Notes: generated from the sequence alone by a model not told the origin. A DNA stretch of 47,146 bases from JAJZQD01 sp021847735 (GCA_027324025.1 DAHVYW010000049.1:1-47146); one strand, 5' to 3'; positions 34,952-44,778 are shown, numbered from the stretch's first letter. Numbers and translations: made by a program.

Positions 34952-35604
34952 GGTTTCCGAATATTTATCTTTCGGTTGCTGCTTCCGAACCAGATTTTCT
35001 TGTATCTCGATTTTAATTATAATGATTACCGTTGTCGAAATCGTCAAATATGAGTCACCTAAAAACAAATAATTAAATAACAATAAATTTTTCTTCTGCC
35101 AAAAGGCACAATTTTTTGTTGTTAATTGACATTAATTTCACAAAGTCAACCTTTGTAATGTCGATATTTGTTCAGATATATTTTATTGACCCTTTTATAA
35201 AATTTGAACCAACTTACAGTTTCTACTAAAGGAAAAATCTTTGCTATTCGACAAATTCCTTAAGAAAGTTATTTGATTGTCGTAGGACTATCCGGAAAAG
35301 TTGTTAGCAAGAGAACGGCCCTCTTCCAATAAAACATAATAGTGGCTCTCATTATCCATTCTATCAACAATGTTTTAAAAACAATGTTGAAAGTGGCAGT
35401 CTATTACAAAAACATTTTTTCCTTTTTTTACAAACCTGGGCATGTTTCGTCATCAATTTTATTCAAATTCAGTGCCGCCTAGAATCCCCCTGCCTATAGC
35501 TGCACAAAATATTTCTTTATTGACACGGTTTTCTTGGCTAGGGGGGTGCGCAGAATTTGTTGGAAATAGTTACTGGGAAAAAAGGCAGCTTCTTTGATTT
35601 GGGC
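34952..35604. other. Long AT-rich intergenic region upstream of the cytochrome island
   Basis: No credible gene is present. There is an imperfect dyad GACATTA..CACAAAG / CCTTTG..TAATGTC near 35128-35163, a direct repeat AACAATGTT (twice, near 35365 and 35380), and several AT-rich blocks. It probably holds the promoter and control sites of the island. No RNA family was recognised. Confidence 0.45.
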
Positions 35605-35634
35605 AAAAAAAAAGCCCCTCTTGGAATGGGGCTT
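35605..35634 (-). terminator. Strong intrinsic terminator of the pyk operon
   Basis: On the minus strand AAGCCCC-ATTCCAAGA-GGGGCTT is followed by seven or more T. It lies beyond repeat copy 2, 143 bases after the pyk stop. Confidence 0.85.
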
Positions 35635-35653
35635 GTTACTTCTTGAAATCTCT

Positions 35654-35771
35654 TTTATCCCAATTCCAAGACTCCACCTTCTATTAGGTGGAGTTTCCAC
35701 TTTTCTGCTTCAGTGGGGGTAGAGTCCCCCACTGAAGTTTCGATGTTCAGCTTTAGCTGAACGAGTTCACT
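35654..35771. repeat. 118-bp three-hairpin dispersed repeat, copy 2
   Basis: This matches 6572-6689 over its full length with one difference seen, in the same orientation. It sits 5 bases from the pyk stop codon, between the gene and its terminator. See copy 1 for the hairpins. Confidence 0.8.
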
Positions 35772-35776
35772 CTAGT

Positions 35777-37528
35777 TTACAATACCCTTGTAGCTCCCCG
35801 GTATACCAGTCCCCTTGCCCCGTCAACTGTTACGGTAATACCGGTTTCCAGCATTGATGTCGCACCGTCAACGCCTACCACCACCGGAATTCCGATGTTG
35901 AGTCCCACAATCGCGGCGTGAGAGGTCAATCCGCCTGCTTCTGTAATCACAGCAGCGGCTTTTTCCATGGCAGGGACAAAATCCTTGTCTGTGGATAAAG
36001 TGACAAGGATATCACCGTCCACTATGTTTTCATTTGCCTCTTTAGCTGTTCGCACCACCTTAACTATGCCGGTTACGGGCCTTGCCCCGATACCGGTACC
36101 TCTGGCCACCACATCCCCGACGATGTGCACTTTCAACAGGTTGGTTGTCCCTGGCACACCCACCGGAATACCGGCAGTTATCACTACCAGGTCACCACAT
36201 TTGATAAGGTCAGCTGACAGTGCTGTTTTGATTGCACCGGCAATCATATCGTCAGTGTTACGGGTCTCTGACACGAGCAGCGGCATAACGCCCCAAACCA
36301 GCGATAGCTTACGGACCACATCCATTTTAGGTGTTACGGCAATGATGCGGGCTTTGGGACGGTATTTGGAAACCATCCGTGCTGTATGACCGGATTTGGT
36401 GGACGTGATAATTGCAGTGGCACCAAGGTCCAGGGCCGTTGTGCAGGTAGCATGGCTGATAGCATCTGTGACTGTTCGCGAGGGGGAAATTTCTTTTCTG
36501 CCAAGTAGTTCCTCAAAGCCAAGCGCTCTCTCGGTACGGACGGCAATTTTGTCCATTATCGTCACTGCCTCGACAGGGTATTTGCCGGCCGCCGTTTCAC
36601 CTGACAGCATTATGGCATCTGTTCCGTCAAATATGGCATTAGCCACATCGGTAGCTTCCGCCCTGGTCGGGCGGGGATTGTTTATCATTGATTCAAGCAT
36701 TTGGGTAGCAGTGATAACAGGCTTACCCACCCGGTTGCATTTTTGAATAATCATCTTCTGGGTGATAGGAACCTCTTCCGTGGGAATCTCAACCCCGAGG
36801 TCACCCCGGGCCACCATAATCCCATCAGCCACCTTAAGGATTCCGTTAATGTTTTCCACACCCTGGTGGTTTTCTATTTTAGCGATAATCTCGATATTGG
36901 AACCGTTTTCCTCCAGTACTCCCCTGACAGCCAGCACATCAGCTGCAGTCCTGACAAACGATGCAGCGATAAAGTCAAAGCCTTTTTCCACGGCAAATCT
37001 AATATCATCTACATCTTTATCTGTAATCGCCGGGAGGTTAAGAACCACACCGGGTAGGTTAACATTCTTTTGACTTCCGATCTCCCCGCCGTTTACAATG
37101 CGGCAAAGTATCTCGGGCCCTTCAACTGACAGCACCTTAAGTTCCACCAGCCCATCAGCCAGAAGAATTCTGGAACCGGTTTTGACGTCACCGGGTAAAC
37201 CCTTGTAACTTATAGAAATTCGCTCAGCGGTTCCTTTAATATCATCAGTGGTTAACACTATGTTGTTTCCGGCAATAAGGGAGGTTTTTTCTTTGTCGAG
37301 CAGTCCGGTCCTTATTTCTGGGCCTTTGGTGTCAAGCATTATCCCGATAACAGACCCAAGTTCGCCGGCAGCCTGCCGAATCATCTGAACCCTCTTGGCA
37401 TGTTCTTCATGGGTACCGTGGGAGAAATTTAGCCTGGCTACATTCATCCCGCCAGTAATTATGGATTTCAGGGTTCCCACCGAGTCACTGGCGGGCCCGA
37501 TAGTACAGACTATTTTTGTACGACGCAC
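35777..37528 (-). CDS. pyk: Pyruvate kinase with C-terminal PEP-utiliser-type domain
   Basis: This is the last step of glycolysis (PEP + ADP to pyruvate + ATP). The protein has 583 residues from GTG 37528, five bases after GGGGAGGTGG. Signatures are RRTKIVCTIGPAS, RLNFSHGTHEEH, LDTKGPEIRTG, IAKIENHQGVEN, MVARGDLGVEIP, MLESMINNPRPTRAEATDVANAI and SGETAAGKYP. After about residue 470 comes an extra domain (AAAVITEAGGLTSHAAIVG) like the mobile phosphohistidine domain of PEP-utilising enzymes, as in Bacillus-type pyruvate kinases. It lies 44 bases downstream of pfkA; the two form a glycolytic operon. Confidence 0.96.
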   Translation of the reverse strand: MRRTKIVCTIGPASDSVGTLKSIITGGMNVARLNFSHGTHEEHAKRVQMIRQAAGELGSVIGIMLDTKGPEIRTGLLDKEKTSLIAGNNIVLTTDDIKGTAERISISYKGLPGDVKTGSRILLADGLVELKVLSVEGPEILCRIVNGGEIGSQKNVNLPGVVLNLPAITDKDVDDIRFAVEKGFDFIAASFVRTAADVLAVRGVLEENGSNIEIIAKIENHQGVENINGILKVADGIMVARGDLGVEIPTEEVPITQKMIIQKCNRVGKPVITATQMLESMINNPRPTRAEATDVANAIFDGTDAIMLSGETAAGKYPVEAVTIMDKIAVRTERALGFEELLGRKEISPSRTVTDAISHATCTTALDLGATAIITSTKSGHTARMVSKYRPKARIIAVTPKMDVVRKLSLVWGVMPLLVSETRNTDDMIAGAIKTALSADLIKCGDLVVITAGIPVGVPGTTNLLKVHIVGDVVARGTGIGARPVTGIVKVVRTAKEANENIVDGDILVTLSTDKDFVPAMEKAAAVITEAGGLTSHAAIVGLNIGIPVVVGVDGATSMLETGITVTVDGARGLVYRGATRVL

Positions 37529-37572
37529 TGATAACCACCTCCCCAAACAAGAGTACTTAATATCGCAACAGT

Positions 37573-38535
37573 TTAAATGGCCAGAATACCCGCCAGGTCA
37601 TATATCGACCTGTTGATGGTTTTTTCCTGGCTTAGGGCATAATCAATGTCAAAATCCTTCAGGTTTCCGGATACAACACCAACTACTCTTCTCTCTTTGC
37701 CTTCTATTAACAGATCCACGGCCATGGCCCCAAGCCTGCTGGCAACGGTCCGGTCAAAGGCTGTAGGAGAACCTCCCCGCTGAATATGCCCGAGAATCGT
37801 CACCTTGGTGTCAAAACCTGTTTTCTCCTGGATTTCCCTACATATGTCAAGGCCACTGGCCGCACCTTCGGCCACAATTATCACGGAGTGCAGTTTACCA
37901 CGGCTGTGGCCCCGCAACAGCTTTTCTACTACTTCATCCAGTTTCACTTCAATTTCCGGAATCAGAATGGATTCCGCTCCGCCTGCTAAACCGGCTTCCA
38001 GGGCGATAAAGCCCGAGTTGCGTCCCATTACTTCAATCACGTATGTTCTTTCGTGGGAGGTGGCGGTGTCTCTGATTTTATTGATGGCATCAAGCACATT
38101 GTTTACTGCGGTATCGAAGCCAATACAGTAATCTGTACACGGAATGTCATTGTCGATGGTTCCAGGTACCCCGATAAACCTCACGCCATGTTCGTCATTA
38201 AGACACCTGGCACCCCTAAAAGAACCGTCGCCGCCAATAATGACAAGCCCCTCAATACAATTTTCCCGCAAATTGTCCGCTGCCTTTTTACGGCCTTCAG
38301 GAGTTCTAAAGCTCTCAGACCTGGCTGTTCTCAGAACGGTCCCGCCGCGATGAATAATATCTGCCACCGAACTTAGATTCATTTCCCTGAATTCGCCGTT
38401 GACAAGCCCGGAATAACCGCGTTGAATTCCAATAACTTCTAGCCCCCTGAATATAGCCATTCTTACAACTGCTCTGATTGCGGCATTCATTCCGGGTGCA
38501 TCCCCGCCACTAGTCAATACACCGATGCGTTTCAA
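37573..38535 (-). CDS. pfkA: ATP-dependent 6-phosphofructokinase
   Basis: PfkA phosphorylates fructose-6-phosphate, the committed step of glycolysis. The 320-residue length is standard. Seen: IGVLTSGGDAPGMNAAIRAVV (ATP site), IGGDGSFRGA with the Gly-Asp-Gly of ATP-type enzymes, PGTIDNDIPCTDYCIGFDTA with the catalytic Asp, EVMGRNSGFIAL and ILGHIQRGGSPTAFDR. The start is TTG 38533-38535 after a GGGGG ribosome site. The gene order accA-pfkA-pyk is conserved in Firmicutes. Confidence 0.96.
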   Translation of the reverse strand: MKRIGVLTSGGDAPGMNAAIRAVVRMAIFRGLEVIGIQRGYSGLVNGEFREMNLSSVADIIHRGGTVLRTARSESFRTPEGRKKAADNLRENCIEGLVIIGGDGSFRGARCLNDEHGVRFIGVPGTIDNDIPCTDYCIGFDTAVNNVLDAINKIRDTATSHERTYVIEVMGRNSGFIALEAGLAGGAESILIPEIEVKLDEVVEKLLRGHSRGKLHSVIIVAEGAASGLDICREIQEKTGFDTKVTILGHIQRGGSPTAFDRTVASRLGAMAVDLLIEGKERRVVGVVSGNLKDFDIDYALSQEKTINRSIYDLAGILAI

Positions 38536-38594
38536 AGTAATGCCCCCTTTTTTGATTCCTTATGGCCGGTTAACCAATGAATCTTAAAGGCTAA

Positions 38595-38628
38595 AGGGTC
38601 TGACGTTTTCCGAAAACGGTCAGACCCT
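38595..38628 (-). terminator. Terminator-like hairpin between accA and pfkA
   Basis: Arms AGGGTCTGAC and GTCAGACCCT with extra GTTTTC/GAAAAC pairing form a long stem. It shares the AGGGTCTGAC core with the glgP hairpin at 6853-6891. Confidence 0.6.
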
Positions 38629-38687
38629 CTACTTTGATGTTGAGTTAATCTAGAGCAAGCCCTTATGGAATCGTATTCATATGTATT

Positions 38688-39647
38688 TTATCCGGAAATA
38701 AACTGTCCTATGCTGCGGAATTTTTCGTATCTTTTTTCCAGTAACTTTTCGGGCGGCAGTTTCTTCAAAGAATTCAGGGCCTTCTGCAGGCTCTTACCCA
38801 GCGTTCTAGCCGCCTCTTGGGGATTTTTCTGAGCGCCGCCTAAAGGTTCCGGGATGATTTCATCTATTACTTGGAGCTCTTCCAGGTCGCGGGCAGTCAT
38901 TTTCATGATCGCCGCGGCATCCTGCGCTTTGGAGGAATCCTTCCAAAGTATAGAAGCAAAAGTCTCTGGGGTGCTTATAGCATAAACGGCGTTTTCCAGC
39001 ATTAAAATATAATCACCTACTGCAATGGCCAAAGCGCCGCCGCTACCACCTTCCCCAATGACTGTGGCAATTACCGGCACATGGATTTTCGACATCCTGG
39101 TCAAGTTTTCTGCAATGGCCCAGGCCTGACCCCGCTCTTCCGCTCCAATACCACAGTAAGCCCCCGGTGTATCAACAAAGGTCAGCACAGGACGGCCGAA
39201 CTTTTCGGCCTGTTCCATTAGCCTTAAAGCCTTTCTGTAACCCTCCGGGTGAGCGTACCCGAAATTCCTGGCGATATTCTCTTTCGTGTCTTTGCCTTTG
39301 ACATGGCCTATGACAGTGACCGGCTCGCCGTAAAACTTAGCTATGCCACCGATAATGGCCGGGTCGTCTCCGAAATGCCGGTCTCCGTGCATTTCCATAA
39401 AACCCTCAAAGAGCATTTTTATGTAGTCTACAGTCCCTGGGCGTTCGGGATGCCTGGCTATGGTAATTCGCTGCCACGGACTTAAATTACCGTAAATATC
39501 CCTCTTAAGGGTTTCTGCCTTCGCCTGTAATGTCTTTATCTCTTCTGAAAGGTCGATGCCCTTGTCTTTACTGAATTTTATCAATTCATCTATTTTAGTT
39601 TCAAGTTCGGCCAGGGGTTTTTCAAAATCCAACAACATGTTAGGCAT
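38688..39647 (-). CDS. accA: Acetyl-CoA carboxylase carboxyltransferase, alpha subunit
   Basis: With AccD, AccA transfers CO2 from carboxybiotin to acetyl-CoA, the first step of fatty-acid synthesis. The 319-residue protein has the typical N-terminal helix (LDFEKPLAELETKIDELI), ARHPERPGTVDYI, GDRHFGDDPAIIGGIA, VDTPGAYCGIGAEERGQA and GEGGSGGALAIAVGD. Its ATG overlaps the accD stop by eight bases, with GGAGG inside accD, which suggests translational coupling and equal amounts of the two subunits. Confidence 0.96.
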   Translation of the reverse strand: MPNMLLDFEKPLAELETKIDELIKFSKDKGIDLSEEIKTLQAKAETLKRDIYGNLSPWQRITIARHPERPGTVDYIKMLFEGFMEMHGDRHFGDDPAIIGGIAKFYGEPVTVIGHVKGKDTKENIARNFGYAHPEGYRKALRLMEQAEKFGRPVLTFVDTPGAYCGIGAEERGQAWAIAENLTRMSKIHVPVIATVIGEGGSGGALAIAVGDYILMLENAVYAISTPETFASILWKDSSKAQDAAAIMKMTARDLEELQVIDEIIPEPLGGAQKNPQEAARTLGKSLQKALNSLKKLPPEKLLEKRYEKFRSIGQFISG

Positions 39648-40500
39648 TTTCGGTTCCTCCGGTGGAATGTAGTTCTAACAGGGCCTCTAAAGTACTTCTC
39701 AACTGCTGCCTGGGTATAACCATGTCGACAAACCCGTGGTTCAGCAAAAACTCGGCGGTCTGGAAACCGTCGGGAAGTTTCTGTTTAATCGTCTGTTCAA
39801 TAACCCTGGACCCTGTAAAACCTATTAGGGCGCCCGGTTCAGCAAGAGCTACGTCGCCCATAGAAGCAAAGCTTGCTGTCACTCCGCCGGTAGTAGGATC
39901 GGTAAGGACCGTGATATACAAAAGCCCGGCCTCATTCAACTTTGCCAGGGCTCCACACGTTTTAGCCATCTGCATAAGGGATACTATCCCTTCCTGCATT
40001 CTAGCCCCACCCGAAGCAGAGAAAATAATCAGCGGAACTCTCTTTTCTATGGCTTTTTCAATGGCCCGGGTGACCTTTTCACCTACAACCGAGCCCATAC
40101 TGCCCATAACAAAATTGGCGTCCATAACCCCAATAACAACAGGGTTGCCACCAATAGCAGCTTCCCCAATTACAATCGCATCTTTTATGTGGGTAGCCTC
40201 CTGGGCTTTGGCAATTTTATCGGGGTAATCGACAAAACCGAGCGGGTTGGCAGACGCCAAGTCAGCTTCCAGTTCCAGAAAGCTGCCTTCATCAACAGTG
40301 ATATTAATTCGTTCGCGGGCGCTCATTCTGAAATGATACCCACATTTATTACATGTTTTCAGTGTTTTTTCAAGTTCCTTACTATATAAAATTTCATTAC
40401 AGGTAGGACACTTTTGCCATAAACCCTCAGGTATGTCCTTTTTTACGGTGTCTGCATGCACCGTGACATACTTTGGCTTACGAAACAAGTCTTTTAACAT
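39640..40500 (-). CDS. accD: Acetyl-CoA carboxylase carboxyltransferase, beta subunit
   Basis: This is the partner of AccA. The 286-residue protein has the N-terminal four-Cys zinc ribbon (WQKCPTCNEILY, LKTCNKCGYHF), then the crotonase-like fold with GEAAIGGNPVVIGVMD, GSMGSVVGEKVTRAIE, SASGGARMQEG, DPTTGGVTASFA and LIGFTGSRVIEQTI. Start ATG after a GAGGTGC site. Its stop lies inside the accA start region. Confidence 0.96.
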   Translation of the reverse strand: MLKDLFRKPKYVTVHADTVKKDIPEGLWQKCPTCNEILYSKELEKTLKTCNKCGYHFRMSARERINITVDEGSFLELEADLASANPLGFVDYPDKIAKAQEATHIKDAIVIGEAAIGGNPVVIGVMDANFVMGSMGSVVGEKVTRAIEKAIEKRVPLIIFSASGGARMQEGIVSLMQMAKTCGALAKLNEAGLLYITVLTDPTTGGVTASFASMGDVALAEPGALIGFTGSRVIEQTIKQKLPDGFQTAEFLLNHGFVDMVIPRQQLRSTLEALLELHSTGGTENA

Positions 40501-40573
40501 ATCAGGTTTTGCACCTCATCTCTCCATCCATGCGGTAAAACAGGTTAATCAGCCGGGGTATTTGCCACGCCCC

Positions 40574-40771
40574 TTATCTTACATTGCTATTGAGAATTTC
40601 CATGGCCTCATCAACTTCGGATTCGGGCACCAGAATTTCTACGGCGCTTGAGTCGCCAACATGCGGTATCCCAATGGTACGCAACATGACCAACAGTCCT
40701 TCACTGCTAAGAACATTTTGCAGTGATTCCGCTACCAATCTGCTGGGTGCAATATACACCACTGTCCACAT
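40574..40771 (-). CDS. Small DUF2007-like protein
   Basis: The 65-residue soluble protein (MWTVVYIAPSRLVAESLQNVL...GIPHVGDSSAVEILVPESEVDEAMEIL) has the single ferredoxin-like fold pattern of DUF2007 'putative signal-transducing' proteins: an initial V-Y-I-A strand, an amphipathic helix, a variable loop and a closing V-P-x-x-x-x-x-A-x-x-I-L helix. ATG 40771 follows GGGGGG; an ATG five codons earlier overlaps that site. It lies directly before accD on the same strand. The function is not known. Confidence 0.7.
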   Translation of the reverse strand: MWTVVYIAPSRLVAESLQNVLSSEGLLVMLRTIGIPHVGDSSAVEILVPESEVDEAMEILNSNVR

Positions 40772-40878
40772 GTCACAGCCCCCCATCTCGCTAATCTTAA
40801 GCGCTGGCGCATTCGATACAATAGTCTTTTCGACTAGTATTGTCTATATTCCTTTATTTTTAAACTAAAGCAAATAAA

Positions 40879-40905
40879 ATCCAGAGCAAAGGCTTTACCC
40901 TGGAT
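40879..40905 (-). terminator. mtrB terminator
   Basis: On the minus strand ATCCAG/CTGGAT with inner GTAAA/TTTGC pairs form a hairpin followed by TTTTATTTG, 11 bases after the mtrB stop. Confidence 0.75.
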
Positions 40906-40915
40906 AATCGTCAGC

Positions 40916-41143
40916 TTATAATCCTGACTCGCACTGTCCATGTTTAGTAAATATTTGGGCTTTTCCTCTAATCTTCATGGCTGAGGTATGTTCTGTAAAC
41001 TGTGCTATCATTACTTCTCCCTTATCAAGTTTTTCAGTGTGATGAAATTTGGTATCCAGCCCCCGGGTCAGCCCGATGATGTTAACCCCGTTTTCCAGGG
41101 CTTTAATCACAATATATTCACCAGTAATCAATTCGTCTTTCAC
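40916..41143 (-). CDS. mtrB: Tryptophan RNA-binding attenuation protein (TRAP)
   Basis: The 75-residue protein matches Bacillus MtrB along most of its length: YIVIKALENGVNIIGLTRG, DTKFHHTEKLDKGEVMIAQF and TEHTSAMKIRG. The RNA-contacting residues Lys (in TKFHH) and the Lys-x-Arg pair (MKIRG) are kept, as are the Thr/Ser tryptophan-pocket residues. TRAP forms an 11-subunit ring that binds (G/U)AG repeats when loaded with tryptophan. GTG 41143 sits five bases after GAGGTGG. No trp genes, anti-TRAP or mtrA are in the window; it stands between dnaE and a DUF2007-like gene. Confidence 0.92.
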   Translation of the reverse strand: MKDELITGEYIVIKALENGVNIIGLTRGLDTKFHHTEKLDKGEVMIAQFTEHTSAMKIRGKAQIFTKHGQCESGL

Positions 41144-41243
41144 GGTTACCACCTCGTTTATATTGCTGTAAGCAACGTTATAATACCATAATTTACGGTA
41201 ATATGCAAGGAATCCCTACCCCGCCAAAACCACGGTTTTAGGG

Positions 41244-44200
41244 TCATTCTTTGACATACACACCGGCTTCCCCAACAAGGCCGGCAAGTTCATCCACTAC
41301 ACCGGATTCCAGGTTAACCCACCAATCCCGCTTTGTCTGGATACCCTTCTTAGTAGACTCGAAGTAAAGGCAGACAGGGACATTGCCACGATGCCGAAGC
41401 AGGATACCCTGGATTGCCTGGAAGCATCTGGCCCCATCCCGTTCAGGCACTTTGATAAACAGGCTGGCCGCGGTTCCGCTTTCCTTTCTCACGTTATCCA
41501 GGCTCATAATAGTTTCCGCTATAACCTTAACCTGCTCATCCCTGGTATTGAAATTAACCCTGCCCCTAACCAGAATAGGGGCATCCGGCTTAATGAGGGA
41601 GGCATTCTCACGGAACACCCGGGGGAAAACAATGACTTCCACGGAACCTAACAGGTCTTCCAGCATCATAAACACCATGGGTTCGCCGGAACGGGTGATA
41701 ATTTTGCGCATCCCGGAGATAATACCGCCAACCACCACCGGTGTTTCGTCACTTAGCTCGGTTAGCTGGGCCGTACTGTGGGAGACTTTTTCTTTGAGCA
41801 TATCCTCATATTCCCTCAAGGGATGACCACTGATATACAGCCCTAATATTTCTTTTTCCATGGTTAGCAGCTCTTTTTGGGGAAATTCCGGTACATCAGG
41901 CAGGGGGATTTCACTCGGAGTTAAGGAGGCATCGCCCCCCCCCAAGTCAAAAAGGGAAATCTGGCCGTTTTCCTTGTCTTTCTGCTTTTTTTGGGCTGAC
42001 TCCACAACATTGTCCAGGGCTGCAAGCAGTTGGGCCCGGTTGCCGCCCAGGGAATCCGCGGCCCCCCCTTTGATGAGACTTTCCAGCACCCTTTTGGACA
42101 CCTGGCGGCTGTCAACACGGTCGCAGAAATCCTGGAATGTTTTAAAATGTCCTTCTTTTTTACGGGCTTCAATAATATTTTCGATGGCACCCCGGCCTAC
42201 GTTTTTCACAGCCGCCAGGCCAAACCTGATTCGGCCACCCACCACTGTGAAATTGACCAAGCTCTCGTTAACATCCGGGGGAATCACTTCTATGCCGGCT
42301 TTACGGCATTCTTCAATATACTGGGCTATTTTATCGCTGGAATCCATGACACTCGTTAACAGGGCAGCCATGAAGGCCACCGGGTAGTTTGCCTTGAGGT
42401 AGGCAGTCTGATACGACACTAGGGCATAGGCGGTGCTGTGACTCTTGTTGAAGCCGTAACCCGCAAAATACTCCATCAGGTCAAAAATCTGACCCGCCGT
42501 GTCAGAAGCCACCCCTTTGCTCCCGGCCCCATCCACAAACTGGCTGCGGAGTCCGGCAATAACCTCCGGCTTCTTTTTGCCCATGGCCCGGCGCAGCAAG
42601 TCGGCTTCTCCCATAGTGAACCCAGCCAAATCACTGGCAATGCGCATAACTTGTTCCTGGTACAAAATAACCCCGTAGGTTTCACGCAAAATGGGCTGGA
42701 GAGATGGGTGCAGATAGGTTATCGGACTCTGCCCGTGTTTACGTTTGATAAAGTCCTCTACCATCCCGCTCCCAAGGGGCCCGGGACGGTATAGGGCCAC
42801 CAGAGCTATAATGTCTTCAAAAACTTCGGGCTTCAATTCCCTCAGAATAGCCCGCATGCCCGAACTTTCTAACTGGAACACGCCAATGGCATCCCCCCGT
42901 CCCAGCATTTCAAAAGTGGCGGTATCATCCAACGGGATGTTTTCGATGTCAGTTTCCTGTCCTGTAGTCTGTCTGATTATATCAACAGCATCACCGACGA
43001 CTGTAAGGGTCCTAAGTCCCAGCAAATCCATCTTCAACAGGCCTATTTCCTCGACGGTGTCTTTGGGAAACTGGGTGGCCACCACCCCATCTGACGACCG
43101 GTAAAGGGGTAGAAAGGTGGTCAGGGGCTCCTTACCGATAACTACACCGGCGGCGTGGGTTGAAGCGTGTCTTGGCATGCCTTCGATAGCCCTGGCCATA
43201 TCCAGGAGTTTTTGCACTCCCGGGTCAATATCATATAACTGACGCAATTCACTCCCATTTTCCAAGGCCTTGTCAAGGGTCATGCCCAGTTCGGCCGGGA
43301 TCAGCTTGGCGACCCGGTCCACCTCGGCATAAGGCATGTTCAAAGCCCGGCCCACATCTCTGATGGCGGCACGGGCAGCCATCGTTCCGAAGGTAATAAT
43401 CTGGGCCACCCGATCAGCGCCATAACGGTTAATGACGTAATGAATTACCTGCTCACGCTTTTCATAACAAAAGTCTATATCAATATCCGGCATACTTATC
43501 CGTTCCGGATTGAGGAAGCGTTCAAAGAGCAGGTCGTATCTAAGAGGATCTACATTAGTTATCCCCAGTACATAAGCCACCAGGCTGCCGGCGGCGCTGC
43601 CCCGGCCCGGGCCCACAAGGATATCGTTTTCCCGGGCAAACCTGACAAAATCCCATACTATCAGAAAATATCCAGGAAATCCCATATCGTTGATTACCTT
43701 AAGTTCGTATTCCAGCCGCTCCCGTACCTCAGGGCTGGCGGCGGGGTATCGCTTTGCCAGTCCGGCAAGGCAGATTTCCCGTAAATATGATTCAACAGTA
43801 TGACCCCCGGGGATGTGGTAGTCTGGCAGGTATGTCTTGTCAAAATCCAGTTTAATGTTGCACCTTTCCGCAATTTCCACAGTATTCGCCATAGCCTCGG
43901 GATGTTCCCCAAAGAGTAGGTGCATTTCAGCGGCGTCTTTTAAATAAAACTCCTGGGTCCCAAATTCCATTCTGTCTTTGTCATCTACAGTCCGGCCAGT
44001 GCCAATACATAATAGGACGTCCTGGACCTCGGCATCTTCCTTTTTTACGTAATGCAGGTCATTGGTTACTACTAGGGGTATCCCCTTTTCCCTGCTTATC
44101 TTGACAAGTTCCCGGTTAACCCCGGCCTGCTCCGCCAAACCATGTTCCTGCAATTCCAGATAAAAATTGCCGCGGCCAAAGATATCTTCATATTCCCCGG

Positions 44201-44678
44201 CTAATTCCCCGGCCCGGTCAAACTGCCGGTTTATGATGGCATTAGCGACTTCCCCGCCGAGGCAAGCGCTTAGGGCAATCAGGCCCTTGCTATACTGCCT
44301 AAGGGTATCCTTATCGGTCCGGGGCTTGTAATAGAAGCCGCGGGTGTAGGCCTCAGACACTATGTACAGGAGGTTCCGGTAACCTATTTCATTTTCCGCC
44401 AGCAGGACCAGATGGTAGTTAGCGTCATCCTTGCCTGGTTCCCGGTCATCCATGGTCCGTGGGGCCACATAAACCTCACATCCCAGAATCGGCTTGATTC
44501 CAGCCTTGTTGGCCGCTTTATAAAAATCGACCACACCAAACATAGACCCATGGTCAGTAATGGCCAGGGCCTTCATGCCTTTTGCGGCAGCGGCCGCAAC
44601 CAGGTCTTTGATGCGAGCCGCGCCGTCAAGCAGGCTATATTCCGTATGAACGTGGAGATGGACAAAGTCGGTGGACAT
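41244..44678 (-). CDS. dnaE: DNA polymerase III alpha subunit (DnaE)
   Basis: The replicative polymerase subunit has 1144 residues, full length for DnaE. It has the N-terminal PHP domain (FVHLHVHTEYSLLDGAARI, ITDHGSMFG), palm active-site Asp residues (GPGRGSAAGSLVAY, then MPDIDIDFCYEKREQVI), the finger region (YQEQVMRIASDLAGFTMGEAD), an HhH region, and a C-terminal OB fold (VVVGGIISGMRKIITRSGEPM). GGAGG lies 7 bases before the ATG; the stop is TGA, showing normal code use. A run of nine C (coding-strand G, 41935-41943) lies in the linker near FDLGGGDAS. Confidence 0.97.
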   Translation of the reverse strand: MSTDFVHLHVHTEYSLLDGAARIKDLVAAAAAKGMKALAITDHGSMFGVVDFYKAANKAGIKPILGCEVYVAPRTMDDREPGKDDANYHLVLLAENEIGYRNLLYIVSEAYTRGFYYKPRTDKDTLRQYSKGLIALSACLGGEVANAIINRQFDRAGELAGEYEDIFGRGNFYLELQEHGLAEQAGVNRELVKISREKGIPLVVTNDLHYVKKEDAEVQDVLLCIGTGRTVDDKDRMEFGTQEFYLKDAAEMHLLFGEHPEAMANTVEIAERCNIKLDFDKTYLPDYHIPGGHTVESYLREICLAGLAKRYPAASPEVRERLEYELKVINDMGFPGYFLIVWDFVRFARENDILVGPGRGSAAGSLVAYVLGITNVDPLRYDLLFERFLNPERISMPDIDIDFCYEKREQVIHYVINRYGADRVAQIITFGTMAARAAIRDVGRALNMPYAEVDRVAKLIPAELGMTLDKALENGSELRQLYDIDPGVQKLLDMARAIEGMPRHASTHAAGVVIGKEPLTTFLPLYRSSDGVVATQFPKDTVEEIGLLKMDLLGLRTLTVVGDAVDIIRQTTGQETDIENIPLDDTATFEMLGRGDAIGVFQLESSGMRAILRELKPEVFEDIIALVALYRPGPLGSGMVEDFIKRKHGQSPITYLHPSLQPILRETYGVILYQEQVMRIASDLAGFTMGEADLLRRAMGKKKPEVIAGLRSQFVDGAGSKGVASDTAGQIFDLMEYFAGYGFNKSHSTAYALVSYQTAYLKANYPVAFMAALLTSVMDSSDKIAQYIEECRKAGIEVIPPDVNESLVNFTVVGGRIRFGLAAVKNVGRGAIENIIEARKKEGHFKTFQDFCDRVDSRQVSKRVLESLIKGGAADSLGGNRAQLLAALDNVVESAQKKQKDKENGQISLFDLGGGDASLTPSEIPLPDVPEFPQKELLTMEKEILGLYISGHPLREYEDMLKEKVSHSTAQLTELSDETPVVVGGIISGMRKIITRSGEPMVFMMLEDLLGSVEVIVFPRVFRENASLIKPDAPILVRGRVNFNTRDEQVKVIAETIMSLDNVRKESGTAASLFIKVPERDGARCFQAIQGILLRHRGNVPVCLYFESTKKGIQTKRDWWVNLESGVVDELAGLVGEAGVYVKE

Positions 44679-44778
44679 GATGCGGCCTCCGTAATCACAG
44701 CTTTAGCATATAGATTCGCTTTGCCGCTAGTATTTCCTTCAAAAGGGCGGGAGTTTATGTAACCTTCAATACCAAATT

